From NCBI RefSeq assembly GCF_903469665.1, contig NZ_CAGKLC010000010.1, positions 20,878-84,877 on the forward strand: DNA of 64,000 nucleotides, written 5' to 3'. Below the pieces are notes generated by a model. The model saw only the letters and a list, made by a program, of their open reading frames with translations, ran no database searches and was not told the origin of the DNA. A program made the position numbers and the translations under genes. Origin of the DNA: Flavobacterium sp. UGB4466. GTDB lineage: Bacteria > Bacteroidota > Bacteroidia > Flavobacteriales > Flavobacteriaceae. Below are positions 8,879 to 15,848 of the stretch, piece by piece (positions within the stretch are counted from its first letter, which is position 1; each line of letters starts with the position of its first letter).

Positions 8879-10465
8879 TTATGTTATCTGGGATTTTGTT
8901 TGAATATTATTTAAAGTTCTTAAAATCTGTAATGGATTCTCATTTTGCAATGCTGCAGGTAATAATTCATTGGGCCAATTCTGATAACTAAACGGTCGAA
9001 CCCAGCGATAAACCGCATGAATTCCAACGGCAGTAAATCTCGAATCGGAAGAAGCCGGATAAGGCCCTCCGTGAATCATTGAAGGACAAACTTCAACTCC
9101 CGTAGGAACACCGTTAAAAATCAATCGTCCCACTTTGCTCTGCATCGCTGCAACCAATTCGTCCTGATTTTTCAATTCCTCAGGCTCTCCAATAATGGTA
9201 CCTGTTAGCTGCCCGTCCAATTGATTGATAATCGTTAGCAATTGTTGTTCATCATCACATTGCACCAGTACCGAAACAGGTCCAAAAACCTCATGACTTA
9301 AGGTTTTATTCTCTAAAAAAGTTTTGCCGTCTACGGTTAAAACTTTCTGTACTCCGTAATTTGGTGCCGCGTCACCTTTGTATTCTGCAATTTTTGCAAC
9401 ACCTTTCTGTGCCAGCATTGTTGCTGATCCTTCTTCAAAACCATTCTTCATTGAAGGATGCAACATACAAAATGGTTCTATTTTTTCAATGGCCTGAGTT
9501 AATTCTTCTGAGAATTTATCCAACTCAGCTCCCTTAATTCCAAACAGTAATCCCGGATTGGTACAAAACTGACCTGCTCCAAGCGTGATAGATCCCGCAT
9601 AAGCCGTAGCCCATTTTTGACTGTTTACCTTTACGGCATTTGGCAAAAGCACCACAGGATTTACACTCCCCATCTCGGCAAAAACCGGAATTGGCTCTGG
9701 TCGTTGTGCTGCCAGATCAAACAAGGCTCTTCCGGCACGAATACTTCCGGTAAAACCAACTGCTTTTACTAACGGATGTTTCACCAATGCGGTTCCAAGC
9801 GTTGTACCCCCACCAATAAGATTGGAGAAAACACCCTCCGGCATATTTGTTTTTTGCGCTGCTTTTATAATAGCCGAAGCAACCATTTCGCCTGTTCCTA
9901 CATGCATCGAATGACTTTTTACAATCACAGGACAGCCTGCCGCTAATGCTGAAGCGGTATCTCCACCAGCTGTTGAAAATGCAAACGGAAAATTACTGGA
10001 CCCAAAAACCACCACCGGCCCAAGAGGTACCAACATTTTACGCAAATCTTCTTTTGGCGCAGGAACCCTGTCTGTTATTGCCGTATCAATTGCAGCCTGA
10101 ACCCAGCTCCCTTCAATGAGCATTTGGGCAAACGCGCGTAGCTGACCAACCATTCTTCCGCGCTCCCCCTCTGCTCTGCCCATTGGAAAGCCGGATTCAC
10201 TGCAATACTGAACTAACAAATCATTTCCTAAAGCTACGATTTCGTCAGCTATAGCATTTAAAAAACCAGCTCTTTCTAAACCGGAATATTTTTTATACGT
10301 TCCAAATGCCTGATGAGCCAAAGCAACTGCTTCTTCAATTTCTTCATGAGTTGCTTCTGTAAAAACCCAGGGATTTTCGACATTCTGCTGTGGGTTAAAT
10401 GTTTTAAACGTTTTATTACCCCCAGCTTTTAGTGTACTTCCCACGTAATTTTTTCCTGTAATCAT
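8879..10465 (-). CDS. 2,5-dioxovalerate (alpha-ketoglutarate semialdehyde) dehydrogenase
   Basis: The 528-residue aldehyde dehydrogenase has the general-base Glu264 (FAEMGSVNP), the nucleophile Cys301 (GAGQFCTNPG) and the coenzyme-binding stretch GSSNFPFAFSTAGGD. The N-terminus (MITGKNYVGS) and the length match the NADP-linked alpha-ketoglutarate semialdehyde dehydrogenase group, which is longer than betaine-aldehyde-type enzymes. It performs the last step of hydroxyproline breakdown, giving alpha-ketoglutarate. The same reaction serves sugar-acid pathways, but no sugar-acid dehydratases are present, while the epimerase follows with zero spacing. Upstream lies a 246-bp gap with a nested palindrome that separates it from the deaminase gene. 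Confidence 0.88.
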   Translation of the reverse strand: MITGKNYVGSTLKAGGNKTFKTFNPQQNVENPWVFTEATHEEIEEAVALAHQAFGTYKKYSGLERAGFLNAIADEIVALGNDLLVQYCSESGFPMGRAEGERGRMVGQLRAFAQMLIEGSWVQAAIDTAITDRVPAPKEDLRKMLVPLGPVVVFGSSNFPFAFSTAGGDTASALAAGCPVIVKSHSMHVGTGEMVASAIIKAAQKTNMPEGVFSNLIGGGTTLGTALVKHPLVKAVGFTGSIRAGRALFDLAAQRPEPIPVFAEMGSVNPVVLLPNAVKVNSQKWATAYAGSITLGAGQFCTNPGLLFGIKGAELDKFSEELTQAIEKIEPFCMLHPSMKNGFEEGSATMLAQKGVAKIAEYKGDAAPNYGVQKVLTVDGKTFLENKTLSHEVFGPVSVLVQCDDEQQLLTIINQLDGQLTGTIIGEPEELKNQDELVAAMQSKVGRLIFNGVPTGVEVCPSMIHGGPYPASSDSRFTAVGIHAVYRWVRPFSYQNWPNELLPAALQNENPLQILRTLNNIQTKSQIT

Positions 10466-10504
10466 ATTTCTTTTTTGTTGTTTGAATAAATACTTTACAA
10501 TTCT

Positions 10505-10668
10505 TAGCGTCTGTTTAAAATTTATTATTGAGATTTATTATCAAAGGATTTTCGAGCGAAAAGAGGCAAATTTTAATAGAATAGCAGCGTTATTGTAGTA
10601 AAATTTAACGACGTTACAGCCGAAAATCATCATAAGAAAACCAACAAATAAAATTTAAAGAGGCTCTT
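10505..10668. repeat. Imperfect palindrome with three nested arms inside the hydroxyproline operon
   Basis: Three inverted arm pairs share one centre near 10587: AAATTTTA (10568-10575) with TAAAATTT (10599-10606); GATTTTCG (10547-10554) with CGAAAATC (10621-10628); and an imperfect TTTAAAATTTATT (10514-10526) with AATAAAATTTAAA (10647-10659). There is no T-tract after the outer stem, so it does not look like a plain terminator. No open frame was found in the gap. It may be a REP-like or miniature mobile element, or an mRNA-processing structure between the deaminase and dehydrogenase genes. Confidence 0.6.
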
Positions 10669-10711
10669 AAAGAAGAAATTTGTAAAACCAATTGTATCAG
10701 CCTATATACTG

Positions 10712-11626
10712 TTACAAGTTTTTATAATCAGGCAAAGTTGGTCTTGATGCTAAGGATTTGGCAATAATGTCTAAAACTTTTTCTCTTTCAGCTCCCTGAA
10801 GCGGTAATCTTGGTGCGCGAACATATTCTGTCCCGATACCTGTTGCTACTTCTGCAAGCTTAATATTTTGTACTAAAAATGAGTTAATATCTAATTCTAA
10901 TAAAGGAAGAAACCATCTGTATATCTTCAAGGCCTCATCAATTCTACCGGCTTTGGCTAATTTGTATATTGCAACTGTTTCTCTAGGAAAAGCACATACC
11001 AGACCTGAAACCCATCCGTCAGACCCCATCAATAAACTCTCTAAAGCCAGGGTATCTACTCCTGATAAAATCTTTAATCGGTCCCCGAAACGGTTAATCA
11101 TTCTGGTTACATTCGAAATATCTCTTGTTGATTCTTTTACGGCCTGAATGTTATCAAATTTTAACAGATCTTCAAACATATCCAGTGTAACTTCAATTTT
11201 ATAATCTACCGGATTATTGTATATCATTATTGGAAGTGATGTATTTTTTGCGACTTCAGAAAAATAAGTTACCGTTTCGAAATCAGAAGCTTTGTAACGC
11301 ATTGGAGGCAACATCATTAATCCTTTTGCTCCATCTTGTTCGGCTTTATTGGCTGCTAAAATTGCGGCACGTGTAGTTTGCTCTGCAATATTCATAATTA
11401 CCGGTACCTGATTGTTTACCAGGTTTACAGTATTTTTCACCAATTCTCTTCTTTCCTCTTCCAAAAGAGTACTGGCTTCTCCTAATGTTCCGCCCAGAAT
11501 TATTCCATCAACACCTGCCTCTAATTGTGCTTGTAAGTTAACTTCAAACATTCTGAAGTCTAATTTATCATCTGCAGTAAATTTGGTTGTTACTGCCGGC
11601 ATAACGCCTTTCCATTGAATACTCAT
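10712..11626 (-). CDS. 1-pyrroline-4-hydroxy-2-carboxylate deaminase (DHDPS/NAL family)
   Basis: The protein is about 304 residues from the ATG at 11626. It has the dihydrodipicolinate-synthase fold signatures: GGTLGEASTL, Tyr136 in MIYNNPVDY and the Schiff-base Lys164 in QAVKESTRD. In hydroxyproline pathways (LhpC type) a member of this family deaminates and dehydrates pyrroline-4-hydroxy-2-carboxylate to alpha-ketoglutarate semialdehyde, the substrate of the adjacent dehydrogenase. I chose 11626 over the in-frame start at 11650 because a TAnnTTTG -7 box lies at 11648-11655, which would overlap the longer start, and because MSIQWKGVMPA matches family N-termini. It is the first gene of the minus-strand cluster, divergent from the AraC regulator. 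Confidence 0.88.
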   Translation of the reverse strand: MSIQWKGVMPAVTTKFTADDKLDFRMFEVNLQAQLEAGVDGIILGGTLGEASTLLEEERRELVKNTVNLVNNQVPVIMNIAEQTTRAAILAANKAEQDGAKGLMMLPPMRYKASDFETVTYFSEVAKNTSLPIMIYNNPVDYKIEVTLDMFEDLLKFDNIQAVKESTRDISNVTRMINRFGDRLKILSGVDTLALESLLMGSDGWVSGLVCAFPRETVAIYKLAKAGRIDEALKIYRWFLPLLELDINSFLVQNIKLAEVATGIGTEYVRAPRLPLQGAEREKVLDIIAKSLASRPTLPDYKNL

Positions 11627-11647
11627 AATATCGATTTTAATTAAAAC

Positions 11648-11674
11648 CAAAATTATTTATATTGAACAAAGCAA
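11648..11674 (-). promoter_or_regulatory. Candidate promoter of the hydroxyproline operon
   Basis: On the minus strand the -7 box TAATTTTG (11655-11648) matches the Bacteroidota consensus TAnnTTTG and is preceded by TTG (11674-11672) at 16 bp. The predicted start of transcription is about 15 nt before the ATG at 11626. The AT-rich stretch 11680-11760 shared with the divergent regulator is where an AraC operator would be expected. Confidence 0.45.
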
Positions 11675-11749
11675 GAGGCTGAAAAATTACCTCAAAACAA
11701 TACTATATTACCCTATATAAACTGATTACACAAAAAACCAATTAATATA

Positions 11750-11782
11750 TTGCTATTTTTTTGACAAAATAAAATATATTTG
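11750..11782 (+). promoter_or_regulatory. Candidate promoter of the AraC-type regulator
   Basis: TTG (11750-11752), a 22-bp spacer and TATATTTG (11775-11782) fit the Bacteroidota TTG / TAnnTTTG promoter pattern. The ATG is 22 bp downstream. Confidence 0.5.
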
Positions 11783-11804
11783 AATGAACTAACCTTGACC
11801 AACC

Positions 11805-12650
11805 ATGAAAGTTTTTCCATTTAAAATCCCTAAATCGGGAGAAGATCCTCTTATATATCAAGAGGATAGAGAGATCGTTTTTTACGACAAACTCCATCAA
11901 CACGAAGAAATACAAATTAGTTTTATCGAAAAAGGACAGGGCGCCATTTTTGCAGGAGATACCATCTCGCATTACCGCGAAGGCGATATCTTAATGATTG
12001 GAAGCAATTTACCTCATGTTTTCAGAAGTGAAGTATATGACAATGAATCTTCCATTATGCGTACCTTATTCTTTACTACAGGCTCGTTTGGAAAAGATTT
12101 CTTCTCCCTAACCACTTTCAAAAACATCCAGCCTTTTTTAGAAAACAGCAAAAATGGATTTATCACCCACAATCCCCCTAAAAAAATCGTCAAATCTTTC
12201 AAAAAACTAAAAAAATCAGACAACTACGAACGCTTCATTTTGTTTCTGGAAATCATAAAGTGGCTTTCCAACAGTGAGAGAGAACAGCTCTCCAACCATT
12301 TGTACGATAAAAAAATTACGGATAATGAAGGCAAACGAATGCAGACGGTATTCGAACACGTAATGACCAACTACCAAAAAAACATTAACCTGGATGAGAT
12401 TGCTTCGATTGCTAATATGACTAAAAATGCGTTCTGCCGCTATTTTAAAGTCCGGACCAACAAGTCCTTTTTCCAATTTTTAATAGAAGTGAGAATCGAA
12501 CATGCTTCCAAACTGTTGGCCAACAACAGTGAGCTTTCGGTCCTCGAAATTGCCGAATTATGCGGCTTTAACAACATCTCCAATTTCAACAGAAAGTTTA
12601 AAGAACTGAAGCAGACTTCTCCGTTGCAATACCGAAAACTGAATCTATAA
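11805..12650 (+). CDS. AraC-family transcriptional regulator, probable hydroxyproline regulator
   Basis: The 281-residue protein has an N-terminal cupin-like ligand domain (HQHEEIQISFIEKGQGAIFAGD) and a C-terminal double helix-turn-helix AraC domain (about 185-280) including IASIANMTKNAFCRYFK and ELSVLEIAELCGFNNISNFNRKFKE. It is transcribed divergently from the hydroxyproline operon with a 178-bp shared intergenic region, the usual layout for a local activator. The inducer is likely hydroxyproline or a pathway intermediate, but the sequence does not show which. No other target is evident nearby. Confidence 0.9.
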   Translation: MKVFPFKIPKSGEDPLIYQEDREIVFYDKLHQHEEIQISFIEKGQGAIFAGDTISHYREGDILMIGSNLPHVFRSEVYDNESSIMRTLFFTTGSFGKDFFSLTTFKNIQPFLENSKNGFITHNPPKKIVKSFKKLKKSDNYERFILFLEIIKWLSNSEREQLSNHLYDKKITDNEGKRMQTVFEHVMTNYQKNINLDEIASIANMTKNAFCRYFKVRTNKSFFQFLIEVRIEHASKLLANNSELSVLEIAELCGFNNISNFNRKFKELKQTSPLQYRKLNL

Positions 12651-12667
12651 GTAGTTTAGTACTGCTT

Positions 12668-13058
12668 AACCGCAAAGGGCGCAAAGTTTTTTTGTCTAAG
12701 TTTACACATATAACAAGGTTCGCAAAGCTTTACCCTGTAGCTTTGCGAACCTTGCGTTTTACTCTTAAACTTGAATAAAAAAATTTGCGTGCCTTGCGTA
12801 AACCTTAGAGTGCCTTGCGGTTAAAAAAACTATTCAATTGAAAGCCGTGTCATAATAGGATAATGATTTGAGTTCTCATTGTCTGTAAAATATAAACCGC
12901 AAGGGACGCAAGGATTCTTTTCTTATTAAATTTTATATAAACGCAAAGTTCGCAAAGCTTTACCCTGTAGCTTTGCGAACTTTGCGTTTTACTTTTAAAC
13001 TTGAATAAAAAAATTTGCGTGCCTTGCGTAAACCTTAGCGTGCCTTGCGGTTAAAAAA
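12668..13058. repeat. Tandemly duplicated CGCAAAG-type hairpin repeat
   Basis: Two diverged copies of a unit of about 227-231 bp lie here (12668-12894 and from 12895 into the 3' end of the EEP gene). Each has a long hairpin with loop TTACCCTGT: 16-bp arms at 12714-12729/12739-12754 and 21-bp arms at 12939-12959/12969-12989. A G-C pair in one copy is an A-T pair in the other, so pairing is preserved. Short words such as CGCAAAG and CTTGCGT recur on both sides. The second hairpin may also end the minus-strand EEP transcript. Confidence 0.8.
12830..12898 (-). pseudogene. Duplicated 3'-end fragment of the EEP-family gene
   Basis: Read on the minus strand this fragment encodes ENSNHYPIMTRLSIE followed by a stop. 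It matches the C-terminus of the intact neighbour (ENSDHYPIMTRLSIE) with scattered substitutions. Homology covers about 60 bp and then stops. It is a by-product of the tandem duplication that also copied the downstream hairpin. It has no start or promoter and is not expected to be translated. Confidence 0.8.
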
Positions 13059-13060
13059 AA

Positions 13061-14107
13061 CTATTCAATTGAAAGCCTCGTCATAATCGGATAATGATCT
13101 GAATTTTCAAAGTCAGAAAAACTCTCAAATTGTTTGACTTTCATTTTACTGTCCGTAAAAATATAATCAATACGTGCCGGATAATAACGAAACTTATAGG
13201 TGGCTCCAAATCCTTCTCCAGCTTCTTCAAAGGTGTCTTTGAGTTTTCCTTTGATATTTCGGTACACATACGAAAACGGACTATTATTCATATCTCCACA
13301 AATAATAATCGGGTTTTTGCATTGTTTGATATTTTCTTTAAAGATCTCGGCCTGTTCCTGCTGTTGTCTAAATCCTTTACTGATTCGGGTATAAATTAAC
13401 TGCGATTTTTCCTGATTGACATGATCGATATTATTTGAAATATCACTTACATCCGGTGAAATTTTTATAGACTGCAGGTGCATGTTGTACACACGAATAA
13501 CCTCTTTACCTCTTTTAATATCGGCATAAATTACGTTATTATCTGAGTTTGGAAAGATGATATTTCCCTGATCAATAATAGGAAATTTTGAAAAGATCGC
13601 CTGACCTGTTTTAATTTTATTTCCCTCGATGAAAATGTAACGATGCGGATACACCTTCAAATCCAGATGAGCCGAATTGGAATACTCCTGAATACATAAA
13701 ATATCCGGATCTTTTTCGTCGATAAAAGCTTTTATATTGGAAGGAATATCGTCGCGGTCGAGCCATTTAAAAACATTAAAAAGACGCACGTTATAACTCA
13801 TTACAGAGAAATCTCTTTCGTCCTTAACATAATCTTTTGCCGAGAATTTATAAAATTTACTGATAAAAGTAATTCCGGTTAACAGCACCAAACCGGAAAG
13901 AATAAGACGTTTTTTAAACTGAATTCCCCAATAGACAAAAAACAAACCATTGAGAACGAAGAAAGCCGGCATAAAGAGCGTTAAAACCGATAGAAGCGGG
14001 AAACTCTTTGGTGCCAGAAATGGTAAAATATAAATACTAAACGTCAGTACAGTTAGCACTATATTCAAAAAGAACATTATTTTATTAAACCATGAAAGGT
14101 TCTTCAT
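13061..14107 (-). CDS. Membrane-anchored endonuclease/exonuclease/phosphatase (EEP) family protein
   Basis: The 348-residue protein has three hydrophobic segments in the first 90 residues, then an EEP (DNase I-like) domain. Family motifs are visible in order: VMSYNVRLF, DILCIQEYS (catalytic Glu), ICGDMNNSP, DYIFTDS and NSDHYPIMTRL (Asp-His pair). The catalytic domain should face the periplasm or cytoplasm depending on topology, which I cannot fix. Substrates in this superfamily range from nucleic acids to phospholipids and inositol phosphates, so none is assigned. It is the last gene of a minus-strand run mutL-rhomboid-rhomboid-EEP, 18 bp after the rhomboid gene. Its 3' end has been copied downstream (12830-12898). 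Confidence 0.88.
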   Translation of the reverse strand: MKNLSWFNKIMFFLNIVLTVLTFSIYILPFLAPKSFPLLSVLTLFMPAFFVLNGLFFVYWGIQFKKRLILSGLVLLTGITFISKFYKFSAKDYVKDERDFSVMSYNVRLFNVFKWLDRDDIPSNIKAFIDEKDPDILCIQEYSNSAHLDLKVYPHRYIFIEGNKIKTGQAIFSKFPIIDQGNIIFPNSDNNVIYADIKRGKEVIRVYNMHLQSIKISPDVSDISNNIDHVNQEKSQLIYTRISKGFRQQQEQAEIFKENIKQCKNPIIICGDMNNSPFSYVYRNIKGKLKDTFEEAGEGFGATYKFRYYPARIDYIFTDSKMKVKQFESFSDFENSDHYPIMTRLSIE

Positions 14108-14125
14108 ATTGCGGGCCTAAAACGA

Positions 14126-14989
14126 TTATTTTCCAGCTTTAAATAAAAACTCTTTTTCTTCTTTTGTCAGACAATCGTAACCGGATTGGCTGATTTTATC
14201 TAAAATTTCATCAATCTGTTGTTGTGTTTTGTCTTTCGTAACAATTCTTGACGTCACTTTTTCAGTAGGTTTTTTGTAATTTTTATGAACTTTTGTGAAT
14301 GGGGTCGATGGGGATTTTTTAAATAGACTGGCAAAGAAGTCTAATGTTTTGGAAACAATTTTACTAAGATCTGTACCGTTCTGAAGCAGCTTGATAAAAA
14401 GGAATCCAAAGAAAGCTCCTGCCAAGTGCGAGATATGTCCTCCAGTATTGTCCAAACGAAACTGCATTAAATCAAGAACCAGTATCACAGCTGTAATGTG
14501 CCAAAGCTTTACATTACCTATAAGCAGCAAACGCACATTCATCAAAGGCTGATAAGTGGTAACCCCCATCAGGATTGCCATGATTGCAGCCGAAGCTCCT
14601 ACGATAGGCGCCGAAATATTTAAAAAATAAAAACTCAGTGCAAAAACAATCCCTGAAAAAATGGCACCTAAAATATACAGCCCGAGATATTGTTTCTGGG
14701 TAAAGAAAGTCAGAAATAAATTACTTGCAAAATTCAACACCATCATATTAAACAACAAATGCAGAAAGCCATAATGAAAGAAAGCATACGTCAAAAATGT
14801 CCAGGGCTTGAACATAAAAACGGCAGGATCTGATGACAACGCCAGCCAATTCGGAAAGGCAAACTGAGCTGTAGAAAAGTTATAGAATAGCACTAATGAA
14901 ATCAGGAAACAACCAATGTTCCAAAAAATAACACGCATGGCTATTCCGCCTAATCGATATTGTAATTTTAAATCATCCAGAATGTTCAT
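14126..14989 (-). CDS. Rhomboid-family intramembrane serine protease with C-terminal extension
   Basis: The 287-residue protein has about six membrane segments. The nucleophile Ser133 lies in GASAAIMA and the partner His188 in GGHISHLAGAFFG. The conserved HxxxN element is seen as FLHLLFNMM. After the membrane core comes a roughly 85-residue cytoplasmic tail with basic stretches, ending in a short conserved-looking piece (EILDKISQSGYDCLTKEEKEF). The enzyme cleaves transmembrane substrates; none is known here. It follows a second rhomboid gene by 43 bp, so the pair may be co-expressed. Catalytic residues are complete. Confidence 0.9.
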   Translation of the reverse strand: MNILDDLKLQYRLGGIAMRVIFWNIGCFLISLVLFYNFSTAQFAFPNWLALSSDPAVFMFKPWTFLTYAFFHYGFLHLLFNMMVLNFASNLFLTFFTQKQYLGLYILGAIFSGIVFALSFYFLNISAPIVGASAAIMAILMGVTTYQPLMNVRLLLIGNVKLWHITAVILVLDLMQFRLDNTGGHISHLAGAFFGFLFIKLLQNGTDLSKIVSKTLDFFASLFKKSPSTPFTKVHKNYKKPTEKVTSRIVTKDKTQQQIDEILDKISQSGYDCLTKEEKEFLFKAGK

Positions 14990-15032
14990 AAAAGCTTTCT
15001 TTAGTTTTTATTTGCAATATTAAAGTTAAAAA

Positions 15033-15848
15033 TTAATTCCAACGATTGTTATTAAACTGATTTTTTTTCCAGTACCACATCATGAAGTACCCAATGACCG
15101 CTCCTCCAATATGAGCGAAGTGAGCGACCCCTGTACCTCCTCCTCCAAATATAGAATCTCCTTTGAAACCTAAAAACAAATCAATGGCTAAAATTCCGGG
15201 AACAAAATATTTCGCCTTAATCGGAACTGGTATAAACATCAAAGCAAGCTCAGCATTTGGAAACATAAAAGCAAAAGCTACTAAAAGTCCGTAAATAGCT
15301 CCGGAAGCTCCTACCATTGGTACCTGAGTAATTACAGACGCATTAAATAATCCTTTAAAACCTTCTTCAGTAAGATTGGTCTTTCCAACCCCTTCCAATA
15401 TTGGCTTAATCTGATCAAAAAACAAATCGGATCTAAAACCCGTTCCGTCACTAAAATTTACATTTAAGATCTGGTGTAATGTCGCATCGGATAGCCCTAA
15501 GCTTCTTACCGGCTCTAAAGCTGCCTGGAATTGCAAATAATTTACTCCAATTTGCAATAAAGCGGCACCTAATCCACAGGAGATGTAAAAGAAAATAAAC
15601 TTCTTTCCTCCCCAAAAATGTTCCAAGGCCGATCCAAAAGAAACCATCGCAAACATATTAAAGACAATATGCAAAATACCACCGTGCATAAACATGTGTG
15701 TTATAGGCTGCCAAAGCTTAAAAAAATCGCTTTCTGGAAAAAATAATGCAAAAAACTGCTCGGAAACAGGCACTAACTGAGCACCAATAAAAAATATGAT
15801 ATTAATTATAAGCAGTTGTTTTACGACAGGAGTCATGTTGTTCATCAT
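15033..15848 (-). CDS. Rhomboid-family intramembrane serine protease
   Basis: The 271-residue polytopic membrane protein has Ser182 in GASGAIYG and His246 in HFAHIGGAVIG, the rhomboid catalytic dyad, plus MHGGILHIVFNM for the HxxxN loop. A periplasmic insertion of about 60 residues between membrane segments (about 105-170) is larger than in minimal rhomboids. The start overlaps the mutL stop codon in an ATGA arrangement (15845-15848), so translation is probably coupled to mutL; a second ATG one codon pair downstream is possible. Substrates are unknown. Confidence 0.9.
   Translation of the reverse strand: MMNNMTPVVKQLLIINIIFFIGAQLVPVSEQFFALFFPESDFFKLWQPITHMFMHGGILHIVFNMFAMVSFGSALEHFWGGKKFIFFYISCGLGAALLQIGVNYLQFQAALEPVRSLGLSDATLHQILNVNFSDGTGFRSDLFFDQIKPILEGVGKTNLTEEGFKGLFNASVITQVPMVGASGAIYGLLVAFAFMFPNAELALMFIPVPIKAKYFVPGILAIDLFLGFKGDSIFGGGGTGVAHFAHIGGAVIGYFMMWYWKKNQFNNNRWN

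Noticed and set aside
11627..11650. Longer start for the deaminase gene
   Set aside because: The extra eight codons overlap the best promoter -7 box, and family N-termini begin at MSIQW-like sequence.
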